Origin: an uncultured Eubacteriales bacterium | Lineage (GTDB): Bacteria > Bacillota > Clostridia > Oscillospirales > Acutalibacteraceae | Assembly: GCA_934394855.1 (NCBI GenBank) | Contig: CAKRRH010000020.1 | Coordinates: 1 to 34,803 of the forward strand | Direction: 5' to 3' | Length of the DNA stretch: 34,803 nt | Part shown: one piece after another, positions 23,076 through 30,366 of the stretch | How positions within the stretch are numbered: the stretch's first letter is position 1 | How the letters are laid out: every line of letters begins with the position of its first letter | Program-made: the position numbers and the translations under genes | Notes under the pieces: model-generated | What the model saw: only the letters and a program-made list of their open reading frames with translations | Databases searched by the model: none | What the model was told of the DNA's origin: nothing

Positions 23076-23103
23076 GTAGGGTGCATCGTCCTCGGCGCAC
23101 CGT
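23076..23103 (+). repeat. GTAGGGTGCA hairpin repeat (family C, copy 4)
   Basis: GGTGCA and CGCACC arms around TCGTCCTCGG, with one mismatch. Confidence 0.78.
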
Positions 23104-23115
23104 CAATAAATCTAT

Positions 23116-23404
23116 CCTCTTAATAAATCCACAACCGTTTTTGTTCCATTTATGCTATCATCATAATCCCACTTTCGGAACAAAACTCGTTTTAAGGGGT
23201 GTACGATAACGGCGCTCAAACTACCGTTATCCACTCATCTTGTCGTGCCTTTTCTCAGCACGACGGTTTGCACAGTTGTAAAAACCCGTTATCGTACAGG
23301 GGGAATCGAAATCCCCCTCGGGATTTTTAAGGGCGAAGCCCTTAAATGCGCTTTCCGCCATTTCTTGCATGAGAAATGGTGTGCCCGTGCGGCATGAGCA
23401 CATA
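23116..23404 (+). repeat. 290-bp multi-hairpin element E, left copy
   Basis: It is a close reverse-complement match of 25284-25570, alignable by eye end to end with scattered substitutions and a few short differences. It contains a run of stems: GTTTTTGTTCC with GGAACAAAAC; TGTACGATAACGG with CCGTTATCGTACA enclosing GTCGTGC with GCACGAC; GGGGGA with TCCCCC; TTTAAGGGC with GCCCTTAAA; CCATTTCT with AGAAATGG; and TGTGC with GCACA. There is no conserved start codon or ribosome site, so it reads as a structured non-coding repeat and not a gene. Confidence 0.88.
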
Positions 23405-23428
23405 TTTATTTTAATTTATATATGGGAA

Positions 23429-23463
23429 TATGCGAGAGGGACTTTTTGTAAAAAGTCCTCCCC
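23429..23463. repeat. Chimeric palindromic repeat (family A, copy 9)
   Basis: The inner part GGACTTTTT/AAAAAGTCC pairs, but the outer arms do not: the left starts GCGAGAG as in copy 7, while the right ends CCTCCCC as in copies 4, 8 and 11. Confidence 0.8.
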
Positions 23464-23495
23464 ACATATTATAAAACATTTCAAAACACTCACAC

Positions 23496-23524
23496 TTGAC
23501 AAAATATTAGATATAGTATAAACT
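23496..23524 (+). promoter_or_regulatory. Predicted sigma-A promoter of the MATE gene
   Basis: A perfect TTGACA, 17 bp, TAAACT. An overlapping TATAAA at a 15-bp spacing is an alternative -10. Confidence 0.75.
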
Positions 23525-23525
23525 A

Positions 23526-23599
23526 AGGGTGGCTGGATAACAATGATTTTATTGACACAGGTCCGTTGTCGCATACATAATGCGGCTCGGTCTTTTTCT
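23526..23599 (+). promoter_or_regulatory. Guanidine-IV (mepA motif) riboswitch with overlapping terminator
   Basis: The leader begins GGTGGCTGGATAACAA, followed by a CAAT-gatttt-ATTG hairpin and GACACAGGTCCG. As I recall it, this matches the conserved layout of the guanidine-IV class, which is found upstream of mepA-type MATE genes in Clostridia. The last aptamer bases (TCCG, 23562-23565) are also the 5' arm of a terminator: CCG and GTCGCAT pair with ATGCGGC and CGG, followed by TCTTTTTCT (23563-23599). Aptamer and terminator are therefore mutually exclusive, the arrangement of an ON switch in which guanidinium prevents termination. Confidence 0.75.
23563..23599 (+). terminator. Regulatory terminator (attenuator) of the MATE leader
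   Basis: CCG-tt-GTCGCAT, loop ACATA, ATGCGGC-t-CGG, then TCTTTTTCT. It lies 29 bp before the MATE ATG and shares its 5' arm with the riboswitch aptamer. Confidence 0.75.
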
Positions 23600-23627
23600 A
23601 TATTAAAGAGCTTTATGAGAGGTATTT

Positions 23628-24959
23628 ATGAGAATCAAGCTATCGGATCATTTTAGCTACGGAAGACTGCTGAGATATGCACTGCCGTCCATTGTTATGA
23701 TGATTTTTACATCGATTTACAGCGTTGTTGACGGACTTTTTGTATCAAACATCGTCGGCAGCAATGCACTTTCAAGCATTAACATTGTAATGCCGCTGAT
23801 AATTGTTGTCGGCGCATTCGGCTTCATGCTCGGTTCAGGCGGAAGCGCACAGGTCGCAATGACGCTCGGTCAAGGAAAAAAACGGCGTGCGAATGAATAT
23901 TTTTCAATGCTGATTGCGGTAATTGCGATAATCGGCGTTGTTTCGTCGGTAGTATGTTTGATATTCCTGCGTCCGATCTGTTCATTTTTGGGCGCAAGCG
24001 ACATTTTGATGGACGGTTGCATTAAATATGGCAGAATTCTGTTGATCGGTTCAACCGCATTCATGCTCCAAACCACATTCCAAACATTTTTTGTAGTGGC
24101 AGAAAAGCCGCACTTGGGTTTGGCACTCACCGTAATTTCGGGCGTTAGCAACATGATTCTGGACTTTTTGTTTGTCTATTTGTTTAAATGGGGGATCGAG
24201 GGCGCAGCATGGGCGACAGTTATCGGCTATTTCATCGGCGGCGTAATTCCGCTGATATATTTCGCTGCAAAAAACAACAGTCTGCTTCGACTCATAAAGC
24301 CAAAGATGTATTGGCGAGTGCTTCTCAACAGCTGCACAAACGGCTCGTCGGAAATGATGACGAATATCTCGATGTCGATTACGACATATCTTTACAACAT
24401 TCAGATGATGAAAATTGCGGGCGAGGGCGGCGTTGCGGCAATCACCGTAATCATGTATATCAACTTCATCTTCGTTGCGATTTTTCTCGGATTTTCAATG
24501 GGAACTGCGCCGATCGTCGGATATAATTACGGTTCGGGAAATCATGATGAAATGAAAGGGCTGTTCAGAAAAAGTCTGATCATCATTGCGGCAACATCAT
24601 TGCTCATGTTTGCAAGCGCCGAAGTCACATCGGGATTGCTCACATCACTGTTTGTCGGACATACGCCGGGACTGCAGCAAATGGCGTCATTTGGTATGAG
24701 GGTAAATTCAATATCATTTTTGATATGCGGATTTAATATATATGCTTCATCGTTCTTCACGGCGCTTTGCAACGGAAAAATATCGGCGCTGATTTCATTT
24801 TTGCGTTCGCTACTGTTGCAGGCAATCATGATCTATCTCTTGCCCGTATTTTTTGGGATTACAGGAATTTGGCTTGCAATCACAGCCGCAGAATTACTAA
24901 CCGTCATCGTCAGCATCGTCTGCTTTGTAAAATGCCGCAAAAAATACGGTTACGCATGA
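23628..24959 (+). CDS. mepA: MATE family efflux transporter (MepA-like)
   Basis: A cation-coupled multidrug and toxin exporter of 443 residues with about 12 membrane segments. Both halves of the MATE repeat are seen: LLRYALPSIVMMIFTSIYSVVDGLFVS with FGFMLGSGGSAQVAMTLGQGKK in the first, and LGFSMGTAPIVGYNYGSGN in the second (long stretches cited by landmark). The start and the GSGGSAQ.A..LGQG motif fit the MepA branch. The guanidine-IV-like leader suggests that guanidinium or a related cation is exported. GAGAGG lies 7 nt before the ATG. The gene forms its own unit, with its promoter at 23496 and a hairpin of family D at 25046. It stands between two inverted copies of element E. Confidence 0.93.
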   Translation: MRIKLSDHFSYGRLLRYALPSIVMMIFTSIYSVVDGLFVSNIVGSNALSSINIVMPLIIVVGAFGFMLGSGGSAQVAMTLGQGKKRRANEYFSMLIAVIAIIGVVSSVVCLIFLRPICSFLGASDILMDGCIKYGRILLIGSTAFMLQTTFQTFFVVAEKPHLGLALTVISGVSNMILDFLFVYLFKWGIEGAAWATVIGYFIGGVIPLIYFAAKNNSLLRLIKPKMYWRVLLNSCTNGSSEMMTNISMSITTYLYNIQMMKIAGEGGVAAITVIMYINFIFVAIFLGFSMGTAPIVGYNYGSGNHDEMKGLFRKSLIIIAATSLLMFASAEVTSGLLTSLFVGHTPGLQQMASFGMRVNSISFLICGFNIYASSFFTALCNGKISALISFLRSLLLQAIMIYLLPVFFGITGIWLAITAAELLTVIVSIVCFVKCRKKYGYA

Positions 24960-24984
24960 GGTTGTGGAATATAATAAATTTATT

Positions 24985-25018
24985 ACGAGGGGAACTTTTT
25001 ATAAAAAGTCCCCCTCGT
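24985..25018. repeat. Palindromic hairpin repeat (family A, copy 10)
   Basis: ACGAGGGGAACTTTTT against AAAAAGTCCCCCTCGT: 16 bp with one A-C mismatch and an AT loop, 26 bp after the MATE stop. Confidence 0.87.
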
Positions 25019-25045
25019 GCTCCCCTCAAAAATTTTAATAAAAAA

Positions 25046-25086
25046 AACAGAGGTACAAGCGAATGAATAGCTGGTACTTCTGTTTT
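25046..25086 (+). terminator. Terminator-like hairpin (family D, copy 2)
   Basis: AACAGAGGTAC pairs with GTACTTCTGTT (11 bp, one G-T) and runs into TTTTT. It is a plausible terminator for the MATE transcript. Confidence 0.65.
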
Positions 25087-25110
25087 TGGTTGTGCTTATA
25101 TATGTATGCT

Positions 25111-25136
25111 GTGCGCATGATGCCGCCGCACCCTAC
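25111..25136 (-). repeat. GTAGGGTGCG hairpin repeat (family C, copy 5)
   Basis: Read on the minus strand: GTAGGGTGCGGCGGCATCAT, then GCGCAC. It closes the inverted composite repeat. Confidence 0.78.
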
Positions 25137-25221
25137 GGTTTTATAAATATATAGAAGCAGAGCGTACCGTAACGCTATATATAATAAAAAATTCTCATAA
25201 ATAAAGTTTTTTGAGAGGGGT

Positions 25222-25257
25222 TTGGGGAGGACTTTTTTACAAAAAAGTCCTCCCCAA
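25222..25257. repeat. Palindromic hairpin repeat (family A, copy 11)
   Basis: A perfect 17-bp stem, TTGGGGAGGACTTTTTT, with an AC loop. Confidence 0.9.
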
Positions 25258-25283
25258 TAATTTTAAATATTATCAATGAATTT

Positions 25284-25570
25284 GTGCTCATGTCGCACGA
25301 GCACACCATTTCTCATGCAAGAAATGGCGGAAAGTGCATTTAAGGGCTGCGCCCTTAAAAATCCCGAGGGGGGTATCACATTCCCCTGTACGATAACGGA
25401 TTTTTACAATCGTGCGAACCGTCGTGCTGAGAAAAGGCACGACAAGATGAGTGAATGAGGTGAGTATGATTGCCGTTATCGTACACCCCTTAAAACGAGT
25501 TTTTGTTCCGAAAGTGGGATAGTTAGGGTAGCATAAATGGAACAAAAACGGTTGTGGATTCATTAAGAGG
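25284..25570 (-). repeat. 290-bp multi-hairpin element E, right copy (inverted)
   Basis: It matches 23116-23404 on the other strand. Stem TTTAAGGGCTGCGCCCTTAAA (outer arms TTTAAGGGC and GCCCTTAAA) is preserved with a changed loop, and TGTGCTC with GAGCACA is fully paired here but has a C-A mismatch in the left copy. The two copies enclose a 1.9-kb interval with the MATE gene. Confidence 0.88.
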
Positions 25571-25633
25571 TAAGTTTTTTGTTGTCCTATTATAATAAAA
25601 ATTCTCATAAATAAAGCTTTTTGAAAGGGGGTT

Positions 25634-25670
25634 CGGGGGAGAACCTTTTTCTCGAAAAAGTTCTTCCCCG
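25634..25670. repeat. Palindromic hairpin repeat (family A, copy 12)
   Basis: CGGGGGAGAACCTTTTT against AAAAAGTTCTTCCCCG with a CTCG loop and small mismatches. On the minus strand it is followed by the shared AT-rich spacer, which ends at the right E copy. Confidence 0.82.
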
Positions 25671-25696
25671 AAAATGTTTTTTAATTTTGAAAAGAG

Positions 25697-25734
25697 TGCG
25701 AGGGGTGCTTTTTTACAAAAAAGCACCCCTCGCA
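25697..25734. repeat. Palindromic hairpin repeat (family A, copy 13)
   Basis: A perfect 18-bp stem, TGCGAGGGGTGCTTTTTT, with an AC loop. It lies 22 bp past the stop of glmS on the minus strand. Confidence 0.9.
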
Positions 25735-25756
25735 TAAATACATATTCAATAATCTC

Positions 25757-27592
25757 TTACTCAACCGTGACGGATTTGGCAAGGTTGCGCGGTTTATCGA
25801 CATCACAATTTCTTGCCTTTGCGATATAATAACCAAGCAGCTGCATCGGCACGACTTCGAGAGTGGATTCGAGCAGTTCGAGCGTTGACGGAATTGTGAT
25901 CACATTATCAATCTCGCTGTTTTTGACATCGGTTGTCAACATATTCTCATTTGTCAGCATGAGCACCTCTGCGCCTCTTGCTTTAACCTCTTTAACATTG
26001 CTGAGTGTTTTCGGCATGAGTCGCTTGTTGCAGGCAAGAGCCACCACAAGCGTTCCGTCTTCGATCAATGAAATCGGTCCGTGTTTAAGCTCACCTGCCG
26101 GATATGCGTCAGAATGAATGTAGCTGGTTTCTTTGAGCTTGAGTGACGCTTCAAGCGAAACCGCATAGTCAAGGTTTCGTCCGATGAAATATGCGTGTTC
26201 AAGATATGCATAGCGCTGTGCAAGCCGCTCAATTTCGGGCGCCTGCTGCAAAATCTGCTGAACCTTGTCGGGCAGCTTCTGAATTTCATCAAGATATTCC
26301 GAATAGGTTTCGTCTGAAATCTTACCGAGCGTTTTGCCCATGTAAAGAATCAGCAAATACATCAAAATAAGCTGGGTAGAATATGCCTTTGTTGTGGCAA
26401 CCGAAATTTCCGGACCTGCCCATGTGTAAAGCACATTTTGCGATTCGTTTGCAATTGATGAGCCGACGACATTTACAATCGACAAAATCGTTGCGCCTCG
26501 CTTTTTTGAAAGCTTGAGCGCTTCGAGCGTGTCTGCGGTCTCGCCCGACTGGCTGATGATTATTACAAGCGAATTCTCATCGACGATCGGATCGCTGTAA
26601 CGATATTCCGACGCAACGACCGCTTCAACCGGAATTCGAAGCATCTTTTCGATTATATATTTCGCAATCACTCCGACATGATATGCTGAGCCGCAGGCAA
26701 CAATGTTTATGCGGTTGAATTTTTCAAGCATTTCACGAGTGAGATGAACATCGTCAAGCACAATCTCGCCGTTCTTGATTCTCGGCGCAATCGTGTCACG
26801 AAGCGCTTTCGGCTGTTCCATTATCTCTTTTATCATGAAGTGTTCATAGCCGCCTTTTTCCGCTGCGGAAATGTCCCATGTGATCTTCTTGATTTCTTTT
26901 TCAATCGGCTCGCCGTCAAGCGTGAATATGTCAACGCTGTCCTTGGTCATCTTAACGACCTCGTCATCGTTAAGATAGATTATGTCACGTGTCACGGGCA
27001 AGATTGCCGGAATGTCGGATGCAATCATGTTGCCATCGGGGGAAACGCCGACAACAAGCGGAGATGAATGACGAATCGCATAAATCACATCGGGCTGATG
27101 AGTATTGATTACGCCGAGCGAATAGGAGCCTTGCAACATGTTGACTGTTTTGACAAACGCTTTGAATAAATCACCGTCATAATTATGCTGCAAAAGATGA
27201 ACAACAACCTCGCTGTCTGTTTCCGACACGAATTTGTCGCCTTTCTTAATCAAGTCGTCCTTGATTGTAGCATAATTTTCAACAATTCCGTTATGTACCA
27301 ACGCAAAGCTGCCGTCGGGAGAAAGATGAGGATGAGCGTTGATGTCGGACGGCTTGCCGTGGGTTGCCCAGCGTGTGTGACCGATTCCGACGGTAGATTC
27401 AAGGTCACGACCGTCATCGATCAACTCGCAAAGCGTTGACAAACGCCCCTGAGCCTTTTTTACAAGCAACTTTCCGTCTTCAAAAACTGCGATTCCTGCC
27501 GAATCATATCCTCGATATTCCAGCCTTTTCAGCCCGTCAAGCAAAATCGGCGCTGCGGGTTTAAGACCGGTAAATCCAACTATTCCGCACAT
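25757..27592 (-). CDS. glmS: Glutamine--fructose-6-phosphate aminotransferase (isomerizing)
   Basis: Makes glucosamine-6-phosphate from fructose-6-phosphate and glutamine, the entry to peptidoglycan and amino sugar synthesis. At 611 residues it is full length. MCGIVGFTG exposes Cys2 as the N-terminal nucleophile of the glutaminase domain (to about residue 215, with GHTRWATHG and DSEVVVHLL). Two SIS sugar-isomerase domains follow (ACGSAYHVGV, SQSGETADTLEAL; then GRNLDYAVSLEASLKLKETSY, cited by landmark), and the C-terminus ends DKPRNLAKSVTVE. AAAGG lies 10 nt before the ATG. The leader from the promoter at 27659-27687 is short and shows no glmS ribozyme, unlike many Firmicutes. Confidence 0.98.
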   Translation of the reverse strand: MCGIVGFTGLKPAAPILLDGLKRLEYRGYDSAGIAVFEDGKLLVKKAQGRLSTLCELIDDGRDLESTVGIGHTRWATHGKPSDINAHPHLSPDGSFALVHNGIVENYATIKDDLIKKGDKFVSETDSEVVVHLLQHNYDGDLFKAFVKTVNMLQGSYSLGVINTHQPDVIYAIRHSSPLVVGVSPDGNMIASDIPAILPVTRDIIYLNDDEVVKMTKDSVDIFTLDGEPIEKEIKKITWDISAAEKGGYEHFMIKEIMEQPKALRDTIAPRIKNGEIVLDDVHLTREMLEKFNRINIVACGSAYHVGVIAKYIIEKMLRIPVEAVVASEYRYSDPIVDENSLVIIISQSGETADTLEALKLSKKRGATILSIVNVVGSSIANESQNVLYTWAGPEISVATTKAYSTQLILMYLLILYMGKTLGKISDETYSEYLDEIQKLPDKVQQILQQAPEIERLAQRYAYLEHAYFIGRNLDYAVSLEASLKLKETSYIHSDAYPAGELKHGPISLIEDGTLVVALACNKRLMPKTLSNVKEVKARGAEVLMLTNENMLTTDVKNSEIDNVITIPSTLELLESTLEVVPMQLLGYYIAKARNCDVDKPRNLAKSVTVE

Positions 27593-27658
27593 ATGAATTA
27601 GTCCTTTCGATTTTATGTTTATAAAAACTGCATATACTTCAATTACTAAATATGATTC

Positions 27659-27687
27659 ATTTTATCACATTTATGCTGATTATGCAA
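27659..27687 (-). promoter_or_regulatory. Predicted sigma-A promoter of glmS
   Basis: On the minus strand: TTGCAT, 17 bp, TAAAAT. The leader to the ATG would be about 60 nt. Confidence 0.7.
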
Positions 27688-27832
27688 GGAAAACAAGTAA
27701 CCGCCGCAAATTTGTTTACAATAATATAACATAATCTGTGCTTTAATTTTATTTAATTCGGTTGAAAAAAGCGGTCTATGATGATAAAATAATAAAAAGC
27801 ACAAAAAAGCGACATAAAAAGGGGATAGGATT

Positions 27833-29920
27833 TTGAAAACAAAGGTATTTGTTGACAGAGAACTCAGTTGGATCGATTTTAACTTGCGTGTGCTTGACGA
27901 AGCGGATAAAAAGACGAATCCGATTTTTGAGCGATTCAATTTTGCGGCTATTTTTGAAAGCAACTATGATGAATTTTTCAGAGTCAGAGTAGGCTCGCTT
28001 TGCGATAAATATTTGGTAAACGAAGACGACAAAGCGGAAAAAATTAAAAAACAGCTTGAAAACATATATAAAGCGACCGCAAAGGCGGTAAAACAGCTTG
28101 ATTTAACATTTGACACGCTGATGAAAGACAGCAAGGGTGTGATGGTTCGGGTCAATGAGGATAACATCACGGCAGAGGAATATGATATGCTGAAGGCGCT
28201 TTTTGAGCGTGAAATTGCGCCGATTTCGTCGCCGTTTATTGTCGAAAAGAAAAGTCCGTTTCCGTTTTTTGAAAACGGACGGAGGGTCGTCGGAGTAACT
28301 CTCGGCTCAAAAAATCAGAAAAATCTGAAATTCGGGTTCATTCCCGTATCAAACGAATTGCCGCCATGCGTCATTCTTAAAACGATCGACGACAGAGTTC
28401 GGTTCGTTTTGATTGAAGATTTGCTGATGATGTTTGCGGATAAGATATTCCACAAATATACTATCAGCGAAAAGATCGTATTTTCGATAATCCGCAATGC
28501 CGATATTGACGAAAACGAGGGCCTTTATGATTACGACATCGATTTTCGCGATACGATGTCAAAGCTGATCGAGGTGCGAAAGAAATTAGCGCCCGTTGAG
28601 CTTAAATATTGCGGCAAAGACTGTGATAAAATCATTGCTCATTTGAAAAATGTTTTGTATCTGAAAAAACTGCAAATAATAAATCAGACAACGCCGCTTT
28701 CGCTTTCGTTTATGTCGGAAGTAAAACGCAAGCGACCGCAATCGGCAAACCCCGAGTTATATTACCCACCGCTTAAAAGCCAATATCCAAAGCAGTTAAA
28801 GGGCGGCAATTTGATTAAGAAAATCAGACGAAAAGACGTGCTTTTGTCATATCCGTTTGATGATGTTGCGGCACTGATAGACTTGCTCCATGAAGCGTCG
28901 AACGACAAGAATGTTCGCTCGATCGACATATCTCTCTATCGTGTCGCTAAAAATTCAAAAATCGTCCGTGAACTGATAAATGCGGCTGAAAACGGCAAAA
29001 GGGTAAGCTGCATGGTCGAGCTTAGGGCAAGATTTGACGAAGAAAACAATATCGACTGGTCACGGCGGCTTGAAGAGGCGGGTTGCAGAGTATATTACGG
29101 TTTACCGAATTATAAAGTTCATTGCAAGCTGATCCATATCGGGCTTAGTGACAGCTCAGACATTGTTCAGGTGGGTACGGGCAACTTTAACGAGAAAACC
29201 GCAAAGCTATATACCGATCTTGCGCTGTTCACGGCAAACGAAGATATTGTTCGTGATGTTAAGGCGGTGTTTAATGCATTAAAAGACGGACGGTTTGTAA
29301 AGCGGAGCAAGACCCTGCTTGTTGCACCGTTATGTCTTAAATCAAAGCTGTTTGACTTGATTGACGAACAAATAGATAATGCAAACAAAGGCTTGCCGGC
29401 TCAAATGGAATTCAAGTTCAATTCATTGACTGACAAGGAGCTCATGAGAAAGCTGGTTGAAGCGTCAAATGCAGGCGTTAAGACAAGATTGCTTATCAGG
29501 GGTATATGCTGTTTGGTTCCGGGAATTCCCGGCAAGACCGAGAACATTGAGGTGCGATCGATCGTCGGCAGATTTTTGGAGCATTCAAGAATTTATGTGT
29601 TCGGCGTCGGCAGAAATAAGAAATATTATATTTCGTCCGCCGACTTCATGACCCGAAACACCGACCAGCGTGTTGAGGTTGCAGCCCCCGTGACGAATTA
29701 TTCGGCAAAACGGAAATTAGCGCATATAATGCGGCTCGGATTTGCGGATAATACTAACGCAAGAGAGCTTTCAAGCGACGGCAAATATCATGAGGCAAAG
29801 GTACGAGGCGCTGAGCATAATATGCAGTCGCAGTTGTTTTCGGATGTATATAAGTCGGGCGAAAAAAATGAGGTCAAAGAGCCGACCGGCGACGGCAAAG
29901 CGGTGAAGCGCGATGAATGA
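27833..29920 (+). CDS. ppk: Polyphosphate kinase 1
   Basis: Reversibly polymerises the terminal phosphate of ATP into polyphosphate. The 695-residue protein has the full PPK1 plan: an N-terminal helical domain (FVDRELSWIDFNLRVLDEA, with FNFAAIFESNYDEFF after it), then two phospholipase D-like domains. His430 and Lys432 (NYKVHCKL) form the first H-x-K site with the autophosphorylated histidine, and His584 (LEHSRIYVFG) is the second. The basic MVELRARFDEENNIDW stretch binds nucleotide. The start is TTG after AGGGGAT; no ATG fits. The last 40 residues are hydrophilic and variable. The stop overlaps the next gene by 8 bp. No exopolyphosphatase gene is nearby. Confidence 0.95.
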   Translation: MKTKVFVDRELSWIDFNLRVLDEADKKTNPIFERFNFAAIFESNYDEFFRVRVGSLCDKYLVNEDDKAEKIKKQLENIYKATAKAVKQLDLTFDTLMKDSKGVMVRVNEDNITAEEYDMLKALFEREIAPISSPFIVEKKSPFPFFENGRRVVGVTLGSKNQKNLKFGFIPVSNELPPCVILKTIDDRVRFVLIEDLLMMFADKIFHKYTISEKIVFSIIRNADIDENEGLYDYDIDFRDTMSKLIEVRKKLAPVELKYCGKDCDKIIAHLKNVLYLKKLQIINQTTPLSLSFMSEVKRKRPQSANPELYYPPLKSQYPKQLKGGNLIKKIRRKDVLLSYPFDDVAALIDLLHEASNDKNVRSIDISLYRVAKNSKIVRELINAAENGKRVSCMVELRARFDEENNIDWSRRLEEAGCRVYYGLPNYKVHCKLIHIGLSDSSDIVQVGTGNFNEKTAKLYTDLALFTANEDIVRDVKAVFNALKDGRFVKRSKTLLVAPLCLKSKLFDLIDEQIDNANKGLPAQMEFKFNSLTDKELMRKLVEASNAGVKTRLLIRGICCLVPGIPGKTENIEVRSIVGRFLEHSRIYVFGVGRNKKYYISSADFMTRNTDQRVEVAAPVTNYSAKRKLAHIMRLGFADNTNARELSSDGKYHEAKVRGAEHNMQSQLFSDVYKSGEKNEVKEPTGDGKAVKRDE

Positions 29921-30338
29921 TGAAATAATCGGGGTCAGCGCTTGTTTAATCGGAACCGACTGCAAATATAACGGCGGCAACAACTATTCCGAGAAGCTGG
30001 AAAACTGGCTTTGCGGCAGGAGGGCTGTTGCGGTATGCCCCGAAGTGCTCGGCGGATTGTCAACACCCCGTGCGCCGTCGGAAATCGTAAACGGCGTTGT
30101 GATGAACATAAACGGCAAGTGCGTTGACGCTGAATTTAGATCGGGCGCCGATCGGGCGATGACGATATTAAAACAAAACGATATTCATACCGTTGTTTTG
30201 CAGTCAAGAAGTCCGAGCTGCGGAGCAAAGGAGATTTATGACGGCAGTTTTTCGGGGAAAAAGATCAAAGGACAGGGCATTTTTGCCGAAATGCTGAAGA
30301 AAAACGGCTTTAATGTGATTGATGTTGAAGATATATAA
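29913..30338 (+). CDS. DUF523 family protein
   Basis: A 141-residue cytoplasmic protein with the DUF523 pattern: ISACLxG start (here VSACLIGTDCKYNGG, Cys11 and Cys17), AVCPEVLGGLSTPRAPSEI in the middle, and LQSRSPSCGAKEIYDGSFSG near the end. The conserved cysteines suggest a metal or Fe-S site, but no activity has been assigned to the family as far as I know. The ATG lies inside the end of ppk (8-bp overlap), so translation is coupled. It precedes pfk by 28 bp in the same operon. Confidence 0.9.
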   Translation: MNDEIIGVSACLIGTDCKYNGGNNYSEKLENWLCGRRAVAVCPEVLGGLSTPRAPSEIVNGVVMNINGKCVDAEFRSGADRAMTILKQNDIHTVVLQSRSPSCGAKEIYDGSFSGKKIKGQGIFAEMLKKNGFNVIDVEDI

Positions 30339-30366
30339 AATTTAGATAAAGAGAGGATAATGAACG

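Larger units (their letters stand above)
22957..23103 (+). repeat. Composite dispersed repeat, copy 3
   Basis: A family A hairpin, CGAACCCCTCTCAAAAAAC, TTTATTTATGAGAATTTTTA, ATACACCCTGC, CATAAAACC and the GTAGGGTGCA hairpin. The left 290-bp element begins 13 bp later. Confidence 0.85.
22868..23495. other. Repeat-filled intergenic region before the MATE gene
   Basis: I see no gene. The order is: family A copy 7, composite repeat copy 3 (with A copy 8 and C copy 4), the left copy of the 290-bp element E, and family A copy 9. The MATE promoter and riboswitch follow. Confidence 0.82.
25111..25257 (-). repeat. Composite dispersed repeat, copy 4 (inverted)
   Basis: Read on the minus strand it gives the family A hairpin, ACCCCTCTCAAAAAAC, TTTATTTATGAGAATTTTTT, ATAAAACC and GTAGGGTGCG, as in copy 3 but in the opposite orientation. 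Confidence 0.83.
24960..25756. other. Repeat-filled intergenic region between MATE and glmS
   Basis: I see no gene in nearly 800 bp. The order is: family A copy 10, family D copy 2, composite repeat copy 4 (inverted), the right copy of element E (inverted), then family A copies 12 and 13. Open frames in the E copy (for example 25288-25608 on the minus strand) lack ribosome sites and are not supported by the left copy. Confidence 0.82.

Noticed and set aside
23116..25570. A classical composite transposon around the MATE gene
   Set aside because: The flanking 290-bp copies contain no transposase gene or fragment that I can recognise and no clear target duplication. Only a non-autonomous element or inverted repeat is supported.
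25288..25608. Open reading frame of about 106 codons within the right copy of element E
   Set aside because: There is no ribosome binding site, the reading crosses the repeat edge, and the differences from the left copy do not follow a coding pattern. It is an accidental frame in a structured repeat.
22868..25756. A CRISPR array in the repeat-rich zones
   Set aside because: Repeats are irregularly spaced, occur in both orientations, vary in sequence, and no cas gene is present.
27593..27832. Possible glmS ribozyme upstream of glmS
   Set aside because: The glmS leader is AT-rich, only about 60 nt from the predicted promoter to the ATG, and lacks the conserved ribozyme core. I see no sign of it.
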